Positions 12,703 to 18,283 of a DNA stretch of 18,283 nucleotides are shown here, in pieces. Position 1 is the first letter of the stretch, and every line of letters starts with the position of its first letter. Position numbers and translations under genes: made by a program. The notes under the pieces were generated by a model. The model saw only the letters and a list, made by a program, of their open reading frames with translations. It did not search any database and was not told the DNA's origin. The stretch comes from an uncultured Eubacteriales bacterium (GTDB lineage: Bacteria > Bacillota > Clostridia > Christensenellales > CAG-138): assembly GCA_900545265.1 (NCBI GenBank), contig UQYI01000032.1, forward strand, positions 1 to 18,283. Reading direction: 5' to 3'.

Positions 12703-15045
12703 ATGGCATTGCTTTGCTGCCGCTGCCACAAGAACCGGGCGGTGCTTTTTGTCACCCGCATGGACAACGGCGAGATGAAAAACGAAGGCTACTGCCTGAA
12801 ATGTGCCAAAGAGCTGGGATTAAAGCCTGTGGATGACCTGTTGGAAAACATGGGTCTGCAGGATGCAGATCTGGATGCGCTGTGTGAGCAGGCCAACCAG
12901 ATGGGAGAACTGATGAACGTGGATGAGAACGCCGCCAACATCGGTCAGACCGGCGTGGGGAATTTTTTCAGGCAGTTTTTCGGAAATATGCGCCCACGGC
13001 AAACGCCTCAGAATGGGGAAGAACGGGAAAAGAGTACGCCTCCTCAGGAAGAAACAGCCCAGGCGCCGGCTCATAAATATCTGGATGCCTTCTGCATCTC
13101 TTTGACCCAAAAGGCAAAAGAGCGGAAGCTGGATGGACTTATCGGACGGGAAACAGAGCTTACCCGTACAATGCAGATACTGAACCGCCGGCTGAAAAAT
13201 AATCCCTGTCTGATCGGCGAGCCGGGAGTAGGTAAGACTGCCATCGTAGAAGGCCTGGCTGCCCGCATTGCCGCAGGGAAGGCCCCCTATAAGTTGTTGG
13301 ATAAGGAGATCTGGCAGCTGGATATGACCGCTCTGGTAGCGGGCACCCAGTATCGGGGCCAGATGGAAGGCCGCATGAAGGGTCTGCTGGATGAGATACG
13401 GGGCTTGGGCAACGTGATCCTGTTTATTGATGAGGTGCATTCCATCGTGGGGGCCGGGGATGCCGAAGGCGGTATGAATGCTGCCAATATCCTCAAGCCT
13501 GCCCTGAGCCGGGGAGATATCCAGGTCATCGGAGCCACCACTTTTACAGAATACCGTAAGCATATAGAGAAGGACACGGCACTGGAACGGCGTTTTCAGC
13601 CTGTGACGGTGGAAGAACCTTCTTTTGCCGATGCTGTAGCCATTGTGGAAGGATCCGCCCATTATTATGAACAGTTCCACAGCGTGCGTATTCCGCGGGA
13701 GGCGGCCCGACAGGCCGTGTCTCTTTCCGAACGGTATATTACCGATCGATTCCTGCCGGATAAGGCCATAGATCTTATAGATGAGGCGGCAGCGGATCTG
13801 AACCTGCGCACGCCCCTGTGCCGGGAGCTGGAAGCAGCGGATAAGGATCTGAAAGCAGAGCAGGCACGGGCAGAGCAGCTGTTGAAGGGAGAGCTTTCTC
13901 CCGAAACAGAGCAGCAGCTCAAAACCATTAAAACCCGGACGGATGCTCTTAACGATCAAAAGCAGAAGCTGCTTGCCCGGGGACTCCCGGTGCTGACAGT
14001 GGAGGATCTAAGCCGAATCATTGAGCTGTGGACAAAGATCCCTGCCGGGAAGATCCAGGAAAGGGAATTTGATCGTTTGAAGCATCTGGAGCAACGACTT
14101 AAAGAGCGGATCATCGGTCAGGACAAAGCGGTGGAGTCCTTGTGCCGGGCCATTCAGCGGCGGCGAGCAGGAATCGGCAGCACCCGGCGTCCCATCAGTT
14201 TTCTGTTTACGGGCCCCACGGGGGTAGGCAAAACAGAACTGGTCAAACAGCTCTCACGGCAGCTTTTTGACGGACCGGAGACACTTGTGCGGCTGGATAT
14301 GTCCGAATTTATGGAAAAGCACGCCGTTTCCCGCATTATCGGTTCGCCTCCGGGCTATGTGGGCTATGAAGAGGCAGGGCAGCTGACGGAAACGGTTCGC
14401 CGCAGGCCTTATTGCGTGATTCTGCTGGACGAGATAGAAAAGGCGCATCCGGATGTAATGAATATTCTTTTGCAGATTCTGGATGACGGCCACATTACCG
14501 ATGCCCATGGCCGCCGAGTGAATTTCGCCAATACGGTCATCGTTATGACCAGCAACGCCGGATCTGCAGAAAAAGGTGCCGGAGCCGTGGGCTTTGCCCG
14601 CACTCAGGAGCAGAAAGCACAGGATAAGGCCATGCAGGCCCTGAAGGAATTCCTGCGGCCGGAATTCTTGAACCGGTTGGACGAAGTGATCTGCTTCAGT
14701 CATCTGGATGAGCAAAGCATGGCCAAAATCGCCGGCATCCTGCTGGATGAACTGAAGGCCGCCATGAAGGAGAAAAATCTGTCTCTCCATTACACAAAAG
14801 AGGTTTGCGCCTATCTGGGCAGAAAGGCATGCTCCGATACCTATGGAGCCAGAGAACTCCGGCGTGTGTTGGAAAAGGAAGTGGAGGATGAGATCGTCTC
14901 CCTGATGCTGAACAGCGAAGAGCCTCTTACCACGATCCGCCTGCAAATGCGTTCCAACGGCAAACTGGCCGTAGTGGGTAAGGGGGAACCAAAGGCGCTT
15001 CCGCCTGCTCCCGTTCCGGAGGAGAGCATTTCTTCTCAGAAGTAA
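12703..15045 (+). CDS. clpE: ClpE-like ATP-dependent protein unfoldase (zinc-finger N-terminus)
   Basis: 780-residue Hsp100 ATPase that unfolds proteins and, with ClpP, degrades them. N-terminus: a zinc finger C5-x2-C8 ... C31-x2-C34, as in ClpE, replaces the double Clp_N repeat. Residues about 80-125 are a variable linker. AAA-1 has Walker A GEPGVGKT (172-179) and Walker B VILFIDEVH (238-246). A short charged middle segment (about 372-425) looks like a small coiled coil. AAA-2 has GPTGVGKTE (504-512) and VILLDEIEKAHPD (572-584). VGF (629-631) is a likely ClpP-docking loop. The ATG at 12703 was chosen because GGGAGG lies 7 nt upstream; earlier in-frame ATGs overlap the promoter or the leader dyad. 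Monocistronic. It could also be annotated clpC. Confidence 0.9.
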   Translation: MALLCCRCHKNRAVLFVTRMDNGEMKNEGYCLKCAKELGLKPVDDLLENMGLQDADLDALCEQANQMGELMNVDENAANIGQTGVGNFFRQFFGNMRPRQTPQNGEEREKSTPPQEETAQAPAHKYLDAFCISLTQKAKERKLDGLIGRETELTRTMQILNRRLKNNPCLIGEPGVGKTAIVEGLAARIAAGKAPYKLLDKEIWQLDMTALVAGTQYRGQMEGRMKGLLDEIRGLGNVILFIDEVHSIVGAGDAEGGMNAANILKPALSRGDIQVIGATTFTEYRKHIEKDTALERRFQPVTVEEPSFADAVAIVEGSAHYYEQFHSVRIPREAARQAVSLSERYITDRFLPDKAIDLIDEAAADLNLRTPLCRELEAADKDLKAEQARAEQLLKGELSPETEQQLKTIKTRTDALNDQKQKLLARGLPVLTVEDLSRIIELWTKIPAGKIQEREFDRLKHLEQRLKERIIGQDKAVESLCRAIQRRRAGIGSTRRPISFLFTGPTGVGKTELVKQLSRQLFDGPETLVRLDMSEFMEKHAVSRIIGSPPGYVGYEEAGQLTETVRRRPYCVILLDEIEKAHPDVMNILLQILDDGHITDAHGRRVNFANTVIVMTSNAGSAEKGAGAVGFARTQEQKAQDKAMQALKEFLRPEFLNRLDEVICFSHLDEQSMAKIAGILLDELKAAMKEKNLSLHYTKEVCAYLGRKACSDTYGARELRRVLEKEVEDEIVSLMLNSEEPLTTIRLQMRSNGKLAVVGKGEPKALPPAPVPEESISSQK

Positions 15046-15059
15046 CCTGTTCGTCACAA

Positions 15060-15091
15060 GGGCCGCCGGACATATACCGGCGGCCCTCTTT
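15060..15091 (+). terminator. Rho-independent terminator of the ClpE-like gene
   Basis: Perfect 10-bp stem GGGCCGCCGG / CCGGCGGCCC, 7-nt loop, then TCTTT, 14 bp after the stop codon. Confidence 0.85.
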
Positions 15092-15430
15092 GCAGCAGAT
15101 GTATATTCCGGCGATGCTGCATACGAATGTGTTTTGCATGCATAAAATGCAGAGACCGGAAGCATAAATATCATAAACAGTGCTTCGATTTTAGCAAAAA
15201 TACGTAGGCGCCTGGCAAAACCGTTTTATACCATGAAGCGTTTTGCTGCGTACCCGTTCGATCCTTATATTGTCGCAAAAATGGCCAGCGCACATAAGGC
15301 ATGAGGGTTCCCTCTTTTTACACGCTTCATCCTGATGAACGGAAAAGTCAGGATGCGTGGTCAAATCAGAAAACTGCAAGGATCGCAGAAAAAAGTATGA
15401 GGAAAACAATGCATGAAAAACCACTTGCGC
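15092..15430. other. Intergenic region with a bulged hairpin
   Basis: No gene seen between two converging genes. A bulged stem is present at 15321-15359: CACGC, a TTC bulge, ATCCTGA, 12-nt loop, TCAGGAT, GCGTG. No U run follows on either strand. A weak 4-bp CTGC/GCAG hairpin (15374-15388) flanked by A/T tracts is the best, poor, candidate for terminating the minus-strand gene to the right. Confidence 0.5.
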
Positions 15431-16390
15431 TCACTGGATTCCGGTGTCTTTTTTGGCTTCCCGGGCAATGCGCACCAGCCACTCCATGGCCTGAGCGGGG
15501 TAAGCGCCCCGGGCAGTTTCATTGGTAAGCATCAGGCCTTCTGTCCCTTCCAGCACGGCATTGTAGACATCCGTGACCTCAGCCCTGGTGGGAGAAAACC
15601 GGGACTCCATGGACGCCAGCAGTTCCGTTGCTACGATGCAGGGCACCTTTTTTCTTGAACAGGCAGTAAGTATGTTTTTCTGCAGCCTTGGCAGCATTTC
15701 CAAGGGCAGATGTACGCCCAGATCTCCTCTGGCCAGAATGATCCCATCCGCTTCGGTCAAAATCTCATTCAGATGTTCCACGCCCTGTTCATTTTCAATC
15801 TTTGCCAGGAGCCGCAGCTTTTCTGTGCCCGCGGGCAGAGACTCCCGCAGAACGGCCACATCCTTCCGGCTGTGTGTAAAGGGGAGCATCAGTCCCCATA
15901 CAGGGCTGCCGGGCAGCATAGCGATGGTTTCCAGATCCTCTCGGCTCAGGGGCGGAAGCATTTCCTCTTTTCCTTCCAGACAAAGGTTTTTGCCGCCCTC
16001 CAATTGCAGGCCTGATTCCACCCGGCAAACAAGAGCAGCAGGGCTCTTTTCCAGCACCAGCAGGCGTACTTTTCCGTCATCCGCCAAAAGTATATCTCCG
16101 GGCTGAGCCGGGGCATATATTTCTTTCGGTACTGGAAGAGACAGGATTTCATCGGGAGAAATAAACATGGGTGTCATAGGGCCCAGACGCAATCCTCGTC
16201 CCCTAAGATCCAATAGCAGCTTCCATGGTCTCCCCTCGGAGGCCTGATCGACCAGAGTCAGCCAGTCTTTGCACATTGTCCAGGGCCGGTGGTTCAGGTT
16301 GATCCGCAATCCTGTCATGCCTGCAAGAAACATACGCTCCAACGTTTCCTTTTTCAGGCATGCCGGGCCAAGAGTTGCAAAATAGTCCAT
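15431..16390 (-). CDS. Pyruvate-kinase-like protein lacking the C-terminal domain
   Basis: 319 residues, against about 470 or more for pyruvate kinase. The barrel A domain with its B-domain insertion is complete, but the sequence stops where the C-terminal (allosteric) domain should begin. Retained: R29 in GLRINLNH, B domain around GDILLADDGKVRL (98-110), K197/E199 in LLAKIENEQG, D223 in ARGDLG, T255 in ATELLASM, PTRAEVTDV (267-275) and LTNETARG (288-295). Changed: the substrate/K+ loop normally DTKGPEIRTG reads DLRGRGLRLG, and NFSHG reads NLNHR. It may be a divergent enzyme or a pseudoenzyme. ATG at 16390 has GGGAGA 10 nt upstream and matches the start of the barrel. A CTG 84 nt upstream of it, preceded by AAGGAG, is an alternative. 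Divergent from the acyltransferase/glycosyltransferase pair. Confidence 0.82.
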   Translation of the reverse strand: MDYFATLGPACLKKETLERMFLAGMTGLRINLNHRPWTMCKDWLTLVDQASEGRPWKLLLDLRGRGLRLGPMTPMFISPDEILSLPVPKEIYAPAQPGDILLADDGKVRLLVLEKSPAALVCRVESGLQLEGGKNLCLEGKEEMLPPLSREDLETIAMLPGSPVWGLMLPFTHSRKDVAVLRESLPAGTEKLRLLAKIENEQGVEHLNEILTEADGIILARGDLGVHLPLEMLPRLQKNILTACSRKKVPCIVATELLASMESRFSPTRAEVTDVYNAVLEGTEGLMLTNETARGAYPAQAMEWLVRIAREAKKDTGIQ

Positions 16391-16420
16391 AAGAACAGGT
16401 TCTCCCAGATGTTTTTTCTC

Positions 16421-16449
16421 AGTATATATGCCGGTGTGCTTCAGAGCAA
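16421..16449 (-). promoter_or_regulatory. Candidate promoter of the pyruvate-kinase-like gene
   Basis: On the minus strand: -35 TTGCTC (16444-16449, weak), 17-nt spacer, -10 TATACT (16421-16426). Predicted start near 16414, giving a 24-nt leader that contains the GGGAGA. Confidence 0.55.
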
Positions 16450-16514
16450 GTACTCCTTTTTTGCATAAAATCGCATTTTTGACCCAAATCGCAATGGCGC
16501 TCCCGTTCTGCCTA

Positions 16515-16543
16515 TGGAAAAACGTATCTGTCTCGGGTATACT
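16515..16543 (+). promoter_or_regulatory. Candidate promoter of the acyltransferase-glycosyltransferase pair
   Basis: -35 TGGAAA (16515-16520, 4 of 6), 17-nt spacer, -10 TATACT (16538-16543). Predicted start near 16550. The -10 lies in a 12-mer, CGGGTATACTGA, repeated at 18261-18272. Confidence 0.6.
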
Positions 16544-16597
16544 GAATACATAAAAAAATCGGCGGGAGCTATTCTTCGCCGGAAAGGAACATTTCAA

Positions 16598-17080
16598 ATG
16601 CAGTTTCTATGGGCGGCGGGTTATCTGGTCCTTCTGGGAATCCTGTCCCATTTCATCGGCAATGCTCTGCCAAGGGATCGATTCGACCCCAAAGCTTTTC
16701 CTTACAGGGAATACGGCTGGGAAAAAGGGCTGTATGCCAGACTGAAAATATCTGTCTGGAAAGACCGGCTTCCGGATATGAGCCGCTGCTGCTCCGACAT
16801 GCGCAGAAAGACTGTTACCCCTGCCATGAACGCAGAAGAGATAAAAGCTCTGGTGCAGGAGACCTGTGTGGCCGAGTGTGTGCACTGGGGTCTGATCCTG
16901 CTGAGCCCCGGCGTTCTGCTGCTGTGCCCGGGCTGGCCAGGGCAGATCTTATTTTGGGCAGATATACTGCTGTTGAATCTGCCTTTCATTCTGATCCAGC
17001 GGTATAACCGGCCCAAACTGATGGTTCTGCAGACCAAACTTGAGCTGCGGGCTGCCCGGCGAAAGGAGACGCGCTCATGA
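16598..17080 (+). CDS. CrtO-like acyltransferase (glycosyl-4,4'-diaponeurosporenoate acyltransferase family)
   Basis: 160 residues with an N-terminal TM helix (about 3-22) and two more hydrophobic segments (about 97-111 and 117-134). It carries the motif order of the CrtO acyltransferase family: FDPKAFPYREYGWEKG (29-44), WKDRLPD (54-60), ETCVAECVHW (88-97, with H96), and NLPFILIQRYNRPKL (127-141). Staphylococcal CrtO puts a fatty acyl group on the sugar of a glycosylated carotenoid; many Bacillota homologues lie outside any carotenoid pathway. The start at 16598 has GGAAAGGA upstream and begins the first TM helix; the frame is open further upstream but through the promoter. It overlaps the next gene by 4 nt (ATGA). 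Confidence 0.82.
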   Translation: MQFLWAAGYLVLLGILSHFIGNALPRDRFDPKAFPYREYGWEKGLYARLKISVWKDRLPDMSRCCSDMRRKTVTPAMNAEEIKALVQETCVAECVHWGLILLSPGVLLLCPGWPGQILFWADILLLNLPFILIQRYNRPKLMVLQTKLELRAARRKETRS

Positions 17081-18180
17081 AACTGCTTATTCTATCCAGT
17101 AATAACGGACAGGGGCATAATACGGCTGCAAGGGCACTGCTGGAAGCAGCACGGAAACAGGATATAGAGGCCGTGATGATGGACGGTATGCTGTTCGATT
17201 CCCCAAAGGCATCCGAACGGGTGGCTCGCATTCATGTGCGCAGTGCCCTGTATGCACCCCATCTCTTTGAAAAAGGTACCCGTATTGCCCGACGAATGGA
17301 AGACAATCCCCGGCTGACTGATTCTCTCCAGCGCTCCGGCATGGCAGCGTCACGGCGGTTATTGGCATTTATACGGGACAATGAGTTTGATACGGTCATA
17401 GCTACCCACATTTTTTCCGCACAGGTGCTTACACATGTAGAGGATGCATTGCGGGATAGAGTGCGCACCGCTTTTGTGATCACGGATTACAGCTACATAC
17501 CCTTTACTTCAGACACGGCACTGGATGCATATATTCTCCCCCACAAGGATCTGGTGCCCTTGTATGAATGGAATGCGCCGGGTAAATGCTATCTGCCATT
17601 GGGCATCCCCACTTCTCCTGAGAAACTTCGTCATTGGGAAAAAGAAGAGGCCCGACGGAGTCTTGACTTGCCGCAGGGGCGCCCCACGGTATTGATTATG
17701 ACCGGCAGTATGGGATTTGGAGATGTTCTGCCTCTGTGTGCGGCTCTGCTGGATGGAGAACCTCGCGTGCAGATTCTGGCTCTGTGCGGCAGAAATGAAA
17801 AACTCCTGTCCGCTTTGAAGGAAAACTATTCCCCGGATAAAGTACTGCCTTTGGGATATACGGAAGAGGCAGGAAAGTATATGGATGCGGCCGACGTACT
17901 GCTGAGCAAGCCCGGCGGCCTTTCCTCTACGGAGGCGGCGGTGAAGGGAGTGCCTCTGGTGCATATGAACCCGCTTCCCGGCTGGGAGGAAGATAATGTG
18001 CGTTTCTTTACGGCCAGGGGTATGTCACTGACGGGAAAAGACGCCGGGGAAATGGCACGCAGCGCACTGATGCTTCTGAAGGAGCCTGCTGCGGCGGAAG
18101 TCATGCACCGCTGCCAGCAGGCGAATATAAATCCTGAGGCTGCCAGAGATATTTTAGCAGCATTGGATTCAAAAAAGTAA
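17077..18180 (+). CDS. GT28/MurG-like glycosyltransferase, diacylglycerol glucosyltransferase (UgtP/MGDG synthase) type
   Basis: 367 residues. The N-terminus LLILSSNNGQGHNTAARALLEA has the G-x-G-H loop (11-14) of the MGDG_synth/UgtP family. The middle has IATHIFSAQVLT (108-119), VITDYSYIPF and LPLGIP (174-178), which line the acceptor side. The C-terminal half has MTGSMGFG (208-215) and the nucleotide-sugar motif LSKPGGLSSTEAAVKGVPLV (276-295). Such enzymes move glucose or galactose from UDP-sugar to diacylglycerol at the inner face of the membrane. The acceptor here could be diacylglycerol or another lipid. It overlaps the acyltransferase gene by 4 nt, so the two products probably act on the same glycolipid. 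Confidence 0.87.
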   Translation: MKLLILSSNNGQGHNTAARALLEAARKQDIEAVMMDGMLFDSPKASERVARIHVRSALYAPHLFEKGTRIARRMEDNPRLTDSLQRSGMAASRRLLAFIRDNEFDTVIATHIFSAQVLTHVEDALRDRVRTAFVITDYSYIPFTSDTALDAYILPHKDLVPLYEWNAPGKCYLPLGIPTSPEKLRHWEKEEARRSLDLPQGRPTVLIMTGSMGFGDVLPLCAALLDGEPRVQILALCGRNEKLLSALKENYSPDKVLPLGYTEEAGKYMDAADVLLSKPGGLSSTEAAVKGVPLVHMNPLPGWEEDNVRFFTARGMSLTGKDAGEMARSALMLLKEPAAAEVMHRCQQANINPEAARDILAALDSKK

Positions 18181-18241
18181 GAGAAAACGGGGATTTTCCG
18201 GAAGCCTACCCATAAAACACAAAAAATGTCAAAAAAAGGTG

Positions 18242-18270
18242 TTGACAAAGCGGAGGAGAGCGGGTATACT
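18242..18270 (+). promoter_or_regulatory. Near-consensus promoter for a gene beyond the window
   Basis: -35 TTGACA (18242-18247), 17-nt spacer, -10 TATACT (18265-18270). An A-rich tract at about 18212-18236 resembles an UP element. Predicted start near 18277. Its strength suits a stable RNA operon or another highly expressed gene. Confidence 0.85.
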
Positions 18271-18283
18271 GAGGAAGCTGTCG

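Noticed and set aside
12820..13959. Minus-strand open frame of 379 codons opposite the ClpE-like gene
   Set aside because: It is fully antisense to conserved AAA+ motifs and has no recognisable protein features.

Overview
The window looks like chromosomal DNA from an anaerobic, low-to-mid-GC Gram-positive bacterium, most likely class Clostridia (Bacillota). Pointers are the cdaA-cdaR pair followed by a large FAD-dependent dehydrogenase, a zinc-finger ClpE-like unfoldase, a dockerin-bearing secreted protein, sigma-A-type promoters (TTGACA / TATAAT-like) and many compact Rho-independent terminators. No phage, insertion sequence, CRISPR array, tRNA or rRNA gene was seen. GC looks like the mid-50s by eye, lower in the gaps. 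A species cannot be named from this sequence.

Layout. 1-95: tail of a membrane transporter, probably AGCS-type, and its terminator. 389-1282 (-): EamA/DMT permease. 1524-4251 (+): probable operon nth (DNA repair), obgE (ribosome GTPase), yhbY (ribosome-assembly RNA-binding protein) and a GtrA-like membrane protein. 4343-6502 (+): cdaA-cdaR, the c-di-AMP cyclase and its membrane regulator, closed by a strong terminator. 6571-8178 (+): FAD-dependent dehydrogenase; glmM, the classic third gene of the cda operon, is not present. 8381-10462 (+): secreted SpoIID/LytB-like peptidoglycan-acting protein with a long Pro/Thr linker and a C-terminal type I dockerin. 10463-11126: gene-poor gap with a possible frameshifted gene relic. 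11127-12260 (-): metK. 12703-15045 (+): ClpE-like ATPase. 15431-16390 (-): pyruvate-kinase-like protein with no C-terminal domain. 16598-18180 (+): two overlapping genes, a CrtO-like acyltransferase and a MurG/diacylglycerol-glucosyltransferase-like enzyme, suggesting an acylated glycolipid. A very strong promoter at 18242-18270 points out of the window.

Much of the window concerns the envelope and its homeostasis: c-di-AMP signalling, peptidoglycan remodelling, GtrA, and glycolipid glycosylation/acylation. Housekeeping genes (nth, obgE, yhbY, metK, clpE) are interleaved.

The less ordinary points are: (i) the SpoIID-dockerin fusion; (ii) two genes, eamA and spoIID-dockerin, whose extended -10 boxes put the predicted transcription start on or next to the A of the ATG, with no Shine-Dalgarno, so their mRNAs may be leaderless; cdaA has only about 8 nt of predicted leader; (iii) the truncated pyruvate-kinase-like protein divergent from the glycolipid gene pair; and (iv) an uncoupling terminator inside the cda gene cluster. 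I see no single, clearly new multi-gene system; the glycosyltransferase/acyltransferase pair and the dockerin protein are the best candidates for new biology.
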